Of a DNA stretch of 64,000 nucleotides, positions 31,602 to 44,705 are shown in pieces; position 1 is the stretch's first letter; every line of letters starts with the position of its first letter. The position numbers and the translations under genes were made by a program. The notes beneath the pieces are model-generated. The model saw nothing but the letters and a program-made list of their open reading frames with translations. It was not told where the DNA came from and searched no databases. The DNA comes from Heterohyrax brucei (Eukaryota > Chordata > Mammalia > Hyracoidea > Procaviidae). The stretch is taken from NCBI GenBank assembly GCA_028571685.1, contig CM053142.1:128146796-128210795 (forward strand). Direction: 5' to 3'.

Positions 31602-34344
31602 ATCACATTTCCCCTTTTGTTTTTAAACTTGAGATTCTACATCCTTAGATTTTAACATGTTTCCTGTCTTATTTGTTCTTTAGATGAAAACAATAACTTT
31701 ATTGCCTTGATATTTATTCACATTTGCTCAGCCAACAGTTAGTGAGTGCTCTGCTGTGTTAATGGTAAAATATTGGAAAAATTAAAATAAAAAGGCATAG
31801 GCATTTCTTTAGATGTTGGTTTTAAGCGACAGAAAAGGCCAACATCTGCATTTACAATGCATGGAAATGAAGGAGAGCATTAATTAGCAGAAAGAAGTTA
31901 GTGTGGGCTGGAACCACGTGAGGTTGTTTGGGTACCTTTAGATTGGGTGCTAGTGATTTGACCCAAGTTAACCAGTCAGCCTGTCTCTGAGGCACAGAAG
32001 TAGGGTGAACAGAGGCAGCACCTGTCCTCTCTCACCCAGTGGCTCACGCGCTGCAACCCACTCAAAGGCAACTAACCACAACAACTGCAACAAGCTCATT
32101 TTGAATTTTTTAAAATCCTTCTAATAAGAGGTTACAAAGAGAAGGAATTTGAAATCATTAGTAAATCATGAAATTTAGTTGATAGGTTATTAAATATGGC
32201 ATTCAAGTTACCAAAAAAATCAAAACACTGAGTTAAACAAACAAAAAGGTACACTATAGACGTTAAGATTATATGAAACTGCAGACTCCAGTTTCTGCAA
32301 CTAGTTCTTCAAATATTCATAAATCTAAATAACTTCCGAGAAAGACATCTTCCAAACAAAGTGTGGCTGAACATAGAAAGCTGGAATACATTACAAAATA
32401 AAATAAAAAATTAAAGGCTTTGGGTCTATACTCTGACTGTCTGGAATTTATTAGGAAGCAGAAAAGCCACCATGTGGAAATTGCACACAGAGAAAAAAAT
32501 CCCACCATACTTTTATCAGAACTGATGCCGTAAATGCACCATGCTTTATGTGCATAAATATGTGGGCAAATTGTCCACGTATTGGCCAGAACAGAATTTT
32601 TGTTGGGAAAAAAAGTGCTTATTAAAGACGTTTGACTAGCTGCCTACAAAGCTTTAATCTCTTCTTGACCTTCTTAATATACAGATGCCAAATAGAGCTT
32701 GTCATTTTATTCTGTTCTCAAAGCACTATTCTTATTTATGAAGTTATGAGATAATATAACATTACACTTAACATTTGATATATTACACACAGAGAGTGTA
32801 CAGTAACCTCAAGAAGATTTCATTCTTAAAAATGAGGACATTGATAAATCAACAGTGATGCATCTCAAGAAGAACAATTCAAGTCTGTCATCTTCCGACC
32901 CAGTGCAATTGTGATCTTCATTTATCTTGGTGTGGTTGGCAACTTGGCAAAGCACATCACAGAAACCACGAACGTGATACGTCGCTAACAGTCATCTCAT
33001 TAACAAGGTGAGGCTTCAAGTTAAGACAGCCTTGAATTGTTTCTTACAAAGAGGCATGAGAGAAGCCTTCAGAATTCAAACAGAATGCATTAAACATCAC
33101 AACAAAATAAAGTTACCCAGAAAACCCTGGGTGGTTGGCTGCTCTTACATAGAATGAGGGCAGATTAACCAGCAAGCAAGCTGCACACAGATTTGTAGTA
33201 AGCAAGAGATACACCAGCTTAATTGTGTTTACCTTACTAATCTGGAGCACACGGCTTCACACAGGTTTCAGCACATCTTGGGTGTGGTGGAAACCAGTTG
33301 AAACTGCGTACTATGGATTAGTAAATACAAATAAACAAGTGCATATTTGCCTAGTGGGTAACCCATCGGGCACAGAATTTTAAGATTTTGTGTGCTAACA
33401 CTGTTAAATGATAAATCTTTCTAACACCACGGCTTCACTAGAAGCTACTTAGCACTTTTGAAATTGATGACTTGATAGGCTTCCAAGTAGAGCTTCCCTT
33501 AAGATTTTTCCTTCTTTGGATTTCTACAGTTCTAGACCCTACATACCTCAGCAACAAAACACAATGTGTTTCTCATTTCTACCTCTGAAATGAATAGCCA
33601 GTGCTTCCCCCTACGAACAATTACTTCAACGTAGATCAAAATATTTCTATTTCACAGGACATAATTTGAAGAATTCTTGGAAATACTAATCTAAAATTTA
33701 TTCATGTCATGGTATATTATTGCCCCTCCTAATATAACCTCAGAAATATTAAGAATGGCAAAGAGTATGTTTATGAGAGAGAAAGAGCACAAGGAACAGC
33801 AGATTATCAATTAAATCAAGATTTTGCCCACTTGGGACAGTTCTATCGAGTTCTTTGGCAAACTTCTCTATATGTTGACTTCTAGACACTAACAAAATAG
33901 AATACAAAAAATATTTTAAAGAGTTCAAAGTTTAATGAAAAATTACCACCACCCAGCACCTACTAGAGGGCCTGTCACAAAGTAAATATTCAAGAAATAA
34001 TTTTTATAATCAGTAGTTGTTGTTACTATGACCATCATCTCCAAAATCGAGTGCTCCTCAGCTGCTGTCCTCGGACTGCAAGAATGTTTTCCATCATCTG
34101 GAAGTTTCACAGGTCAGAGCAGAGTCTGATGTTCTGACTCAAGGCCTACTTGGAGCAACCAGCCCTGACTACCTTGAAAAACAAACAAACCTGGCTTCTT
34201 TAAAATAGACCCCAAATTATGCCACTTAATATCTTATAAGAAAGTTACGAAAATACATAATGGCCCTATTCTCCCTTGTTCTTCCATTTGAGAAAGTGAC
34301 TACAGTCAGAGTGTATAACCTGAAGCCCACCTCCCTCCGCTGAC
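31602..34344. other. Low-copy sequence, no gene seen
   Basis: AT-rich DNA with no named repeat. A short SINE- or RTE-like tail (CAACTAACCACAACAAC) lies near 32068-32084. No open frame of note. Confidence 0.45.
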
Positions 34345-34555
34345 CAAAAAACCCAAACCGCTTGCCATCATGTCAATTCTGACTCATGTTGACCCCATAT
34401 GTGTCAGAATAGAACTGTGTTCCACAGAAGTTTCTGTGGGTGATTTTTTGGAAATTGATTGTCAGGTTTTCCTTAGGTGCATCTCTGAGCAGACTGAATC
34501 TTCTAGTCTCTTGGTAAATATACAGATGCTTAACCATTTGCGCCACACAGGTACT
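34345..34555 (-). repeat. AfroSINE, long-middle variant
   Basis: Minus copy: CCCAAACCGCTTGCCATCAT to ACCATTTGCGCCACACAGG. Confidence 0.88.
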
Positions 34556-34705
34556 GGCAGTAACCTGATCTCAGGCCTCCTCAAACAGCTAATACTGGGT
34601 TAAGAGGGAGAATGGGAGGCGACAGAATCCAGCCATCCTTCCTGACTCAGACTATTCATGATGTTCATGCACGTTGTAGGCCTGTTTTTCCCAGGAAAGG
34701 AGTCA

Positions 34706-34915
34706 CTAGGTGGTGTGAACAGTTGAGTGCTGGGTCACCAGATGAAATGTTGTGGATCTGAACCCAGCCAGAGGCATCTCAGAAGAAAGCCCTGGAGATC
34801 TTTCTGTTTCCCCAAGGTCAGAGCCTTGAAAACCCTCTGGAGTGGTTCTGCTCTGGAATACACAGAGTGACCACGAGTGGGACTTGACACAACAGCAAGT
34901 AATTTTTGGTTATTT
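34706..34915 (+). repeat. AfroSINE, long-middle variant
   Basis: Plus copy: ACTAGGTGGTGTGAACAGTT, then AGAAGAAAGCCCTGGAGATC and GACTTGACACAACAGCAAG. Confidence 0.85.
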
Positions 34916-35164
34916 TCCAGGAGGCAAAAGAAAATGAAGCTAACAAAACCAGCACTATATACCAATCACTCAGGACTAGTCCTGGCTCTTTCTCCTAGTT
35001 CGTGGCCATTTCTGACAGTTTCTAACAGCAAACTAGCCAATGACATGACCATGGAAAGATGAATCTTTTTGGCACTTTGAAGCGACTAGTTCGGGGCAGA
35101 GGGCTGTATATTCACAAGTGCAAGAGAAAAGAAACAAAGGATAGGGCTTAGGGTGTGCCAAAAA

Positions 35165-35333
35165 AAAAATCAAACAAACAAACCCACTGCCATCAAGTCA
35201 GTTCCGTCTCAGAGCAACCCTATAGAATACAGCAGAAGAGATTCGTAGTTCCCAAGGGGTGCCTGGCGGATGTGAACAGTGGACCTTCTGGTTAGCAGCC
35301 ATAGCACTTAACCACTGTGTCACCAGGGTTTCC
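35165..35333 (-). repeat. AfroSINE
   Basis: Full-length minus copy with an A-rich 3' end on the left. TAGGGTGTGCCA before and TAAGATGTGCCA after it are a probable target duplication. Confidence 0.94.
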
Positions 35334-35787
35334 TAAGATGTGCCAGGAGATGGCAAATCATACTCTAGGATCAAAAGCAGATCCAACATAGGCAGGGAGA
35401 ATGATTCCCCTCTCCAGGAAGCACTTTCTTATACAACACAGAGCCCCTTAGATGTATGTGTGTGTTTTAACAAGACTGGATGAATTCCATGGTCCAGGAG
35501 TACTGACAGGGTCCCATATGGGAGGCAATCTATTTAAATGGAGCAAATCTGAAGAGGTTTCAGCAACCTGAGGTGCCAAAACCAGAGTCCAATGTCACAG
35601 CCCCAGCACCTGTGCACCCGGACACTGCGCTTCTTGCAGCTCTGCCATTCTGCTCCCACCTCTGATTTGGCCTCACAGAGAACCAGCTCCTCTGTGAACA
35701 TCACGAGAAAGTCAGCTGTGCCAGTTTGTTGCTGCCCTATGGATTTTAGCCTATTTTCAAATTACATTGTCAACTGAACTCAAAATT

Positions 35788-35948
35788 TACCCTGGTGGAA
35801 CAGTGGTTAAATGCTACAGCTGCTAACCAAAAGGCCAGCAGTTCAAATCTACCAGTTGCTCCTTGGAAACTCTATTGGGTATTTCTACTCTGACCTGTTG
35901 GGTTGCTATGAGTTGGAATTGACTTGACGGCAGTGGGTTTGGTTTTGG
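35788..35948 (+). repeat. AfroSINE
   Basis: Full-length plus copy ending GACGGCAGTGGGTTTGGTTT. Confidence 0.95.
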
Positions 35949-37336
35949 GGACTTGGTACTTTCTTAAGATCCCAAGCTTATAGACCACAGAATTCACGTG
36001 CTTCCATTAGTAAGCCATTCTTAAAATCTCATTACTGCAGTGTGACATGTATTTGAGGTTAAATCTGCAAAGAAAACAAATAGAAAAAGAAATAGAAGTG
36101 ACGGTAATAAATTCCTATTAAAACAGAATCATGAAGCTGGATGTCCAGCAATAGCCGATTGTAAATTATATCCTCCCCTAAAGGTTCTCTGATAGCCACA
36201 GCTAAGGAAAACATATGAGAACAATAAACATGACTTCTACGAAGCCACAGTCCTGTCACCACTGAGTCCATGTGCAGACGATATGCAATAGTTTTGCTCT
36301 GCATTTTTTGTTAAAAAAAAAATTCTCCCTTCACAAACAATAAATTCACAGCAAGAGATTTTCTTTGTGACTCAAGCTTCCATTTCTTTAACTTACTACT
36401 TTTAGGGATGTAAATCCTATTAGCCCATATGTGGAAAGTTTATTAGAGCAACTTAGGATCAATGAGAATTGGTTAACATCTTGTAATTAAAGAGCAAGTC
36501 CTACAATTCACTTTAGAATCTTTTCAGCTGTCCAGACTAGTCCTGACCATTTCAACCCAATATTTGAATTAGCACTACTTCAGTCAACACTAGGTTAGAC
36601 AATGGTTCAACTTAATTTGTTACATTTTGGCAAAGAAAGATTAGCTGGAAAAAAAAAACATGGCATGCGTAAATGTGTATATCATGTCAGTCAGCTGTAG
36701 ATATATTTTAGAATACCATACCCTTATTTACATTTTTTAAACTGTTTCATTCTTAAAACTATTTCCATGTTAAAATGGGTCCATTCTTTCAGTGTTTGAG
36801 TGCAAACAGCGTCCATGCGATACCAGAGATAGTCCACGTGTATAGTTTATTTTACTTAAACAAACATTTCAGTGATTTTAGAAAATCAGCACTGCCCAGG
36901 CAATTAAATGTTTTCTTTTCGAAAGAAAAGAATGCATAATTACATAAGGAAAGCAAATTATTTGAAAACTACCAGAACCAATCTCACTGCCTATATTTCG
37001 AGAGGAAGTTAGTCTGAACTTCAGCAACCTACAGGCTTGTCTTCATCATTTTGTTCTGAAACACAGAGTTGTCTAAACTGGTGCTCTTTCAAGTGTGGTC
37101 TGTGGACAGTGCTGGCCTGTGAACTGCTGTTAGCTGCACTGGGATGAGTTACGCGCTGAAACCATCAGTGAGCATTTAGCAACTTTTATAGCAATTTGAC
37201 AGAGTCATTTCTTGTCTGTTGAACTTAATATTAAATATTGCAGGCTTATTCAGCAATGTTAAAAATTGATTGTTTGTCACAGGTGAGTTCAGAGACAAAC
37301 TAGGTATACATATAGACAGACAGGTATACATAGAAT
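35949..37336. other. Low-copy sequence; possible MER-type relic
   Basis: No gene. Around 37078-37180, TCAAGTGTGGTCTGTGGACA and ACTGCTGTTAGCTGCACT resemble a decayed hAT-type DNA transposon, without certainty. Confidence 0.4.
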
Positions 37337-37506
37337 CAAAACCAAAAAAAAACCCCAAAACCACTGTTGTCAAGTCCAACTCATAATGACCCTACAGGAC
37401 ACAGTAGAACTGCCCCATGGAGTTTCCGAGGACAGCGTGGTGGATTCCAACTGCCAACCTTTTGGTAGCAGCCATAGCTCTTAACCATTATACCACCAGG
37501 GTTTCC
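37337..37506 (-). repeat. AfroSINE
   Basis: Full-length minus copy (AACCACTGTTGTCAAGTCCA to CACCAGGGTTTCC). Confidence 0.95.
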
Positions 37507-37731
37507 ATATAATGTGCAGTGTATTGTAAATACAACACACTTATATATAAATCTTTAAAATGCAGACATGACCTTATCTGTATAAAAGAACAACCAGTTC
37601 AGCAGAAATAGAGCTCAGAGTTCTGTGAACTCATTTCTTCAGTCTCTCCAGATGTGTCACAGCTGAAGAGATTATTCAGAAACAGCAACATCTGATTAGA
37701 TTATTGAAGCAACTGGATTTGTTATACCTCA

Positions 37732-37868
37732 GTCCTTTCCCTTCCTTCCTCCCTCTCTGCCTTCTTCCTTCCCTCTTTCCTCTTCCTTCCTGTCTCCCTC
37801 CCTTTCCCTTCCATTCCTTTCCCTCCCCTCTTCCTTTCTCTCCTTCCCCCTCTCCTTTCTACTCTCTG
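37732..37868. repeat. Pyrimidine-rich (CCTT)n tract, about 135 bp
   Basis: Almost pure C/T on the plus strand with CCTTCC and CTTTCC runs. Degenerate simple repeat. Confidence 0.93.
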
Positions 37869-38972
37869 TAGAGACAGTACCATATGCTTCTCTCTCTTTA
37901 AAGAATTAAGCCAAGAACTCTCGTTTATTCACATCAATAAAAATCACTGAGTGGAAAGAGAAAATGGGCACGAGGATACGTGGAGGAAGGACACTATGGG
38001 TGGGAAATGCTGATACTGGAGAAAAACAGCTACAACAAAAGAAACATCCGTCCCCAGGGGACATTTTTCTCTGAATTAAACCCACCACTTCATACTATCT
38101 TTTAATTGTTCAGAAAAGTTTTTTAAAATCTCAATTTTCGAAGAACTTTTCTTGGTTATTTTCACCCATGAAAATCCTGAGAAATGTCTTCTAAAGTCAT
38201 TGATGAAAATTTCCTTAGACTTTTAGGAAGAGACTTGGTCAGACCGTTTCCTTGCATGCCCTCCTTTCATTCCAGCCGAACTGTTGCAGATCACAGGACT
38301 TTCGTTGGCCCCGCTCATCTCTCCCAGGCTCTGAAATATGAATAGTTAAAAATAGGACACCAGACAGCCACGTTTCCTCCCACCAAGCTGCTCTTTACAG
38401 TCATTCAAGACAATGTGGATTTGTTCTGCCTCACCTGCATCTAATGCTAGACATATGCCCAAGAATCTCGGACAACTTTTGTGTTTCATCTCACAATCAG
38501 GGAAATATACTGCCCAGGCTCACAAGAACACAGAGAGAAATGAATCTCTATCCCTTAAGCTTTCCAATTCATTTTTCTTCTTTGTCTCTTCTGAAAAATG
38601 AATTCCCTGGGTTGGGGTTTTGTACTCCAGTTTTGCCTGCTGCCCTTTTCTCTCCTCTTCCCCCATGTGGGGTTTTTGGCTCCAAATCAAAACAGTTTTC
38701 AAGTGGCCAGGACCAAGTTCCAAAAGCTCCTATGTTTCCTAGAGCTTTGTCTTCTTTCCCAGATTTTCTAAGCCCCAATCTTTGTACGAGGGCAAGACTC
38801 CGGACTGGGATTCTGACTCTAAGTGTCCTGACTGTGCCTCCACCCCACCACAGAAGTTTATTCAATATCTAGTACTCTTGGCTTGTGTTGTCTTCTTTTT
38901 TTCTTATTGGTTTGTTTTTTCTTTCTTTGTATTTTTTTCAGGTTTGCTATTTTCTTTTTAATGACTTATCTA
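37869..38972. other. Low-copy sequence with one longer open frame
   Basis: A 142-codon plus-strand frame (38444-38872) has no recognisable domain, signal peptide or codon pattern that would support a gene. Most of it overlaps an antisense open frame. T-rich sequence lies at 38885-38945. Confidence 0.4.
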
Positions 38973-39137
38973 TGAACCCTGGTGGTATAGTGACTAAGAG
39001 TTCAGCTGCTAAATCCAAGGTTAGCAGTTCAAATCTACCAGCTGTTTCTTGGAAACTTTATGGGGCAGTTTTATTCTGTCCTAGAACATTTCTATGAGTC
39101 AGAAGCAACTTGATGGCAATGAATGTTTTGCTTTTCA
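38973..39137 (+). repeat. AfroSINE
   Basis: Full-length plus copy (GAACCCTGGTGGTATAGTGA to CAACTTGATGGCAATGAATG). It abuts the L1 3' end that follows. Confidence 0.93.
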
Positions 39138-39140
39138 GTC

Positions 39141-40255
39141 TTTTTAAAATATTTTGTTGTGCTTTATGTGAAAGTTTACAATCCAGATCAATATGCCATA
39201 TAAAACCCTCCACACACATCACTAAGCAACTCTAACTGCTCTCCTCCCAGCCCACCCATCTGCAACAGAGCACTCCTTTCCATACTATACTGCCTACATC
39301 CATTCAACCAACTCCTGTCCCCCTCCACCCTCCCATCTCACCTCTGGACAAAAGCTGCTGAGACAGTCTCATGCTGATGTAGTCTCTGGATCATACAACA
39401 TCTCTGTCTGCTTGGCTCACATTTTTTTCTCATCTCTTTGAGGTCCTTTGTTCTCCTCTGCTCCAGGTGGACTGGAACAAATTGATGTTACACTTGCTAG
39501 CTTTTAAGATCCCAGACACCACTCACCAAAGCAGTACAAAGAACATTTTCTTAAAAAAAAACAAACTTAGTTCTGCCAGTTAGCCCAGATGTCCACCGAA
39601 ACCATGGTCCCCAGACTCCTGTCCCTGCTATTCTGTCCTTCAAAATGCTGGGTTGTATCTAGAAAACCTTTTAGCTTTTGATATAGTCCAGTTCTGCTAA
39701 CCTCCCTTCTATTGTGTGCTGTCACTCCCTTCACCTAACCCAGTTCCTATCTGCTATCTAATCTATGAACACTCCTCACACTGCCTTCCCCACTTTGTAA
39801 TCATCAAAGGTTAACTTCTTCTGTGTTTAAGTCTTTCCTTAAGTCCTTAGAGTACTGGTCTCATTGAATATTTGTCCTTTTGAGACTAACTAATTTCATT
39901 CAACATAATGTCTTCCAGATAATTTCATGTTATGAGATGTTTCCTAAGATAGTCATTGTTCATTGTCATTGCATAGTATTCCACTGTGTGGCTATACCAT
40001 AGTTTGTTTATCCATTCACCCGCTGATGGACACCTTGGTTGATCTGATCTTTTGCTACTATGGACAGTGCAGCAATAAACATCAGTTTGCATGTGTCTGT
40101 TCAAGTGGCAGTCTTTATTTCTGTAGGATATATTCCAAGCAATGGGATTGCTGGATCATACAGTATTTCTATTTCTAGTTTTTAAGAAATCACCAAATCA
40201 CTTTCCAAATTGTTATCAGTCTTTATGGATGTTATTATTTGTGGATTTGCTGTTT
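39141..40255 (-). mobile_element. L1 LINE 3' end, minus strand, 5'-truncated
   Basis: Left end is the L1 3' terminus read backwards (TTGTGCTTTATGTGAAAGTT). A long 3' UTR follows, then the end of ORF2 from about 39900, with CATAGTATTCCACTGTGTGG, CCATAGTTTGTTTATCCATT and TATGGACAGTGCAGCAATAA, the reverse complement of the standard ORF2 C-terminal text. It stops near 40240-40255. It carries only about the last 100 ORF2 codons. Confidence 0.9.
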
Positions 40256-40697
40256 TCTTACCAATTTACTTGAATTTTTTCTGTTCTATGTTTTTGTCTT
40301 CTACATGTTTTCCTGAAATGGCTATTTTGCCTTGAAAATCCCTTATTATTTACTTAGTACTTTCTCTGTAGTACAATCTTCTGATCTTTTCCTTTGCACT
40401 TACTTTTTTTTTAAAAATCGTACTTTAGGTTGAAGTTTACAGAGCAAATTAGTTTCCCAGTCAATAACTTACAAGCAAAGTGTCCTGCAATGTTAGTTGC
40501 AATTCCCGCCATGTATCAAGGCCCTCTCCACTTCCACCCCAAGTTACCATTTCCATTCCTCCAGCTTTCCTTCTACGTCCCAGCTTCTTAGCTTAGCTTT
40601 TGAGCAGATGTTGCTGTTTTGGTCTCATATAGCTGATTGTTCTAAAGAGCACTTTCTTACAGGTATTTTTTTATTTTATAGGGCTGTCTGTTATTTG

Positions 40698-40863
40698 GCA
40701 CCTTGTTGATGCAGTGGTTAAGAGCTATGGCTGCTACCCAGAAGAGCAGCAATTTGAATCCATCAGCTGCTCCTTGGAAACTCTATGGGGCAGTTCTACT
40801 CTGTCCTATAGGGTTGCTATGAGTTGGAATTGACTCAACAGTGATATGTTTTGGTTTTGATTT
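40698..40863 (+). repeat. AfroSINE nested in L1 3' UTR
   Basis: Full-length plus copy. GTCTGTTATTTGGC before and ATCTGCTATTTGGC after it look like its target duplication. Confidence 0.94.
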
Positions 40864-41550
40864 GATCTGCTATTTGGCTGTAAGTTGATCTCTAGGGGTG
40901 GCTACAGATCCAAGTTAGAAGGATGATGAGGGGCTGTAGCTTTAGGAGTTCCTCTAATCTGTATAACACCATTAACTCTGATCTTCATATGAATTTAGAT
41001 TTTGTTCTACTTTGGTCTGCTGCTTCCTCCAGGATCCTCTATTGTGTAATGGTAGCTAGGCACCATCTAGTTCTTCTGGTCTCATGATAGTGAAGGCTAT
41101 GGTTCACGTGGGCCATTAGTCCTTTGGACAAATTGCTTTCTGAGTCTTCAGGTTTCTTTCACTCTCTTTTGCTCCGGTTGGGAAAAACATCAACTGTTTT
41201 GTCTTAGACGGCTGCTCGCAAGCTTCTAAGACCCCTGATGCTACTAACCAAATAGGAGGCAGAACACTGATTTCATGAGGTCAATTGATCTAGATGTCTC
41301 CTCAGACTAAGATCCCCATCTCCAAAATGTAGCAACTCAGCCCCACTAAGAAACTCACCTGACAGTGTTCCCTGTGTTCTCCATGGTATACATGACCATG
41401 TATGCAGCACATATGTATATATATGTAGTAATATCCACAACTTAGTCTACATATGCATGAGACTGTACTTCTGTATGCCTTCCCATACCAATTCAATATG
41501 TCTCTGCCTATGTATCCACTCCTAAACTGTTGTTTTTTGTTACTATTGTT

Positions 41551-41706
41551 GGAGCCCTGGTAGCATAGTTAAGAGTTACAGCTGCTGACAAAAAGGTCAG
41601 CAGTTTGAATTTACCAGCCGCTCCTTGGAAACCCCATGGGGCAGCTCAACTCTATCCTATAGGGTCACTATGAGTGTGAATCAACTGGATAGCAATGAAC
41701 TTTTTG
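41551..41706 (+). repeat. AfroSINE nested in L1 3' UTR
   Basis: Full-length plus copy; a TTTTTGTTACTATTG-type sequence precedes it and TTTTTGTTATTGCTATT follows. Confidence 0.93.
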
Positions 41707-42086
41707 TTATTGCTATTGGTGCAGGGCTGTACATGTTGCAGTATTTAACATAGTTGCTTTTTGTTCTTGTACGCCTCTCAGTGTCTTTTGTGTGTTGTGC
41801 TGACTTTACTCACATTGTGTATCGACTTTCCCTTCAACAGAGTTAACATGAGTCTGCTATCTAGTTGGTGCTGTTTTTCTCCCTCCCTCTCCCACCCCTA
41901 GTAACCATCAAAGAATGTTACTTTCTGCATGTAAACGTTTTCAAACTTTTATAATAGGAGTCTCATGTAACAGTCATCCTTTTGCGAGTGACTGACTTCA
42001 CTCAGCATAATGTCCTCCAGATTCACCCACGTTGTGAGACGTGCAATGGATTTGTCATTGTTCTTCATCACTGTGTAGTCCTTTGC

Positions 42087-43885
42087 CTGTTTCTTAATGT
42101 GAGGCCCGATAGTATTACAATGCCATTTTTCCCCCTACTGTAAATCAAGGGACAGCTGTCTTTTGAATAAATTCCAAATAGTTGGTCTGGAAATGAACTT
42201 GGCAGTGGGTGCCTCCTCCATTCTGGCTGACATTTCCCCATTAATTTCTTTTTCTCTTTCATCCATTCATTGGCTGATGAGTCTATAAATACACCTCATC
42301 TGCTTTTACTTTGCTTTTTAAGAATAAACTGATACCAAACACACTGTCTTAATTACAACCACAGGCAAAAGCATAACAAGTTTAAATGTTGTCATAATAT
42401 AGTTTAAAAACTTGACATTACTAATTATGCCAGCTGCAATAAAACTGGGAAATGAAAATCTTAATTGGAATGTGTAAATAAGTCAATCATCTGAGAAGGC
42501 ATTTTTATCATTAATAAAGGAAAATGCTCGGAAACCTGCTAAGCAAAGGAAGAGAGTGGGTCAGGAAAGGGACATGTGCACTGGCGAGGAAACAGGGAAG
42601 CCTGGCCGCCGTGCTTCTAAGTCACAACACCTCTCAAACTGAGTAAGTCACATTCCCAAATTCAAATCAGACCAGGAAGAATACTGTTCCTTTTCTATTC
42701 TTGAGGAGGCTGCTGATTCATAAGGAGCTGAAGCCTTATGAAGCTTATTAGGAAAGAAAGTCCAGGACAAATTCAAATTTATTCCCAGAAGATAGTAGAT
42801 TCTGGAAAGTTCTGCTTTTGTGATGCAGACCAGATTGCAGAAAAGGATAAAATGAAAATGCTTAGACAGTATTCCCAGTGGGTTTGCCCTGTTCCCAAAT
42901 CAGTGTCCCAACCCACCTTCTTTCTATGGTTAAATTTCTTGTCTATCCTTTTTTTCTTGTTTAAGTGCCTTTCATAAATGCACTTTTGACTCGTGAAATC
43001 AGTCTCTTCCTTTTCTCTCCACCAGGTGCAGAAATGGGAAATATCACTACCAACAGGGAAGAAAAACTACTCATCTTCAAGCTGGTTAAATAACTCTGAT
43101 TTGTAGCATGATTCTGATATTGAACACTCAAGTCAAATACTTTAAAAGGTTATAAAACTCATTAGGATTTGTTTTTAAAATGTTCTGATATGAATATTTA
43201 TCACAGTAGCTAACATCACTTATATGTTTGTGAGAGAAAATTACTTTTACATTTCTTAAAAAAAAATCACTTCTTTTAAAAATTGTTGGTTACAACGATA
43301 TGGCCAACAAATTTCAGAGAACAGTCTACTAAGATAAATCAACATTATGAAATTTTGTCCCGAGAGCCTGGCTTTCCTGAGGTATTCTCACATAGTACAT
43401 GTTCTTAGTCGACAAAGAACAGTGGAGAAATGAAAAGACGTTTTTGAATGGGAAATAAAAGTAAATGGAACCATTCTCAGGAAACTGTCATAATACCCTG
43501 TTTTTCATGCACAAAGAGCCACAATAAAATAGCAGCTAATATACCTTGAGTTATGCATGAAAACTGGTATAGAGATCAAGAAAGTTCTAAGACAGCCGGA
43601 AGGAGAAAAGACTCGCAGATGGCCAAATGGCTTTGAGAGTGATGAAGAAGAATTATAGGAAGAGTGACAATCAGATGCTTCACAACTTCTGTGAGAACAG
43701 TTCAAAATGAATATGATTAAACTGTGGGAAAATTAACTTTGGCAATGTATAAGAAAGTTCAGACTCTAGCTAAAAACCTGTTCATCAGTAGAAAGGTTTA
43801 CTAAAGAGGATTATGAAAGAAACTCTTTGAAAAAAGCATTGCCCTTCGTTGAAAAAAAAAAAAAGAAAACCAATTTAATACCAAT
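42087..43885. other. Low-copy sequence, no gene seen
   Basis: AT-rich DNA with no repeat that I can name and no supported coding frame. An A-run lies at 43850-43868, just before a MER5-type relic. Confidence 0.45.
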
Positions 43886-44070
43886 AGGTCTCAAACCTGA
43901 GTGCATCAGAATTACCTGGAAATATTTTTTTAAATATAGATTGCTTGCTCACCCTACTCTGATTCAGTCTGTGTGGGGTGAAACCCAAGAGTTTGTGTTT
44001 CAGACAAGTTTTCAGGGGATGCCGTTTTGCTACTCTGGACGCCAAACTTTGAGAACCGTTGATCTATGCT
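43886..44070 (+). repeat. MER5A-type hAT-Charlie DNA transposon relic
   Basis: Reads GGTCTCAAACCTGAGTGCAT, CAGAATTACCTGGAAATAT, CTGATTCAGTCTGTGTGGGG and closes with AACTTTGAGAACCGTTGATC, the complementary terminal inverted repeat. Non-autonomous; no coding. Confidence 0.88.
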
Positions 44071-44344
44071 ACAGGTATCTTACTGACTCATGTAATAACT
44101 CAGGGATAGATGCAACTCTATGAGATAAACACAGTCCTCAGCTTCCATACATTCAGCTTTAGTATGTCATGTATGAACACTTATGAACTGCTTACTCTAT
44201 ACCAAAAACACTCTTTTATACATTAATTAATGAGAAAACCTTTTTTGAGCGATCAGCTAGAAGCTGCTCAACAGCCGATAGTTAAGGTTGAGCGGCAATG
44301 GCATCAGGCAGAGACAAGATTATGAACTCACCAGTCCATGTTGT

Positions 44345-44705
44345 TGCCCTCACGAACACCCAGGAAAACAACATTTCCCAGTTCCGTTGCATCTAGATGG
44401 CATCTTGTAACAATTTATGGCCAGTAAAATGGGAGGAGATGCATGTAGTTCTAGACCTGGTTGCGGAGGAGACCTGCGAGATTTTCCGCCTTCTCTTTGC
44501 TCATCAGCTAGCTGAACAGAGCAGATCGAGCAGAGTGCTCCCAGGGACGTCCTATAGATGACAGCGCCACTTAGGAACGACGCCGGGACCTCATCTGGAG
44601 AAGTGCAGCTCAAGCAAGATCAGCTGTACTGGATGAGAAAAAAACAGTTAAACAAGTCATTGAACTCTGAAGTTTGTCTATAACAACAGCTACCACTAAT
44701 TAATC
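44345..44705 (+). repeat. Possible old LTR-like repeat
   Basis: Begins CATTTCCCAGTTCCGTTGCA, has ATGGCCAGTAAAATGGGAGG and ends around TTGAACTCTGAAGTTTGTCT and ACAACAGCTACCACTAATTA. The wording resembles ancient mammalian LTRs (MaLR-like), but I cannot give a name. It is unusually CpG-retaining (GACGCCGGGAC). Confidence 0.4.

Larger units (their letters stand above)
40398..42078 (-). mobile_element. L1 LINE 3' end, minus strand, with target duplication
   Basis: A second, independent copy: T-run (poly-A) at 40405, the 3' terminus TACTTTAGGTTGAAGTTTAC, 3' UTR interrupted by AfroSINEs at 40698 and 41551, and the end of ORF2 (TGACTTCACTCAGCATAATG) up to about 42078. TCCTTTGC at 40390-40397 and 42079-42086 is its probable target duplication. 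Confidence 0.87.

Noticed and set aside
38444-38872. 142-residue plus-strand open frame in low-copy DNA
   Set aside because: No domain, no splice or promoter context, and overlapped by an antisense open frame; chance is the simplest view.
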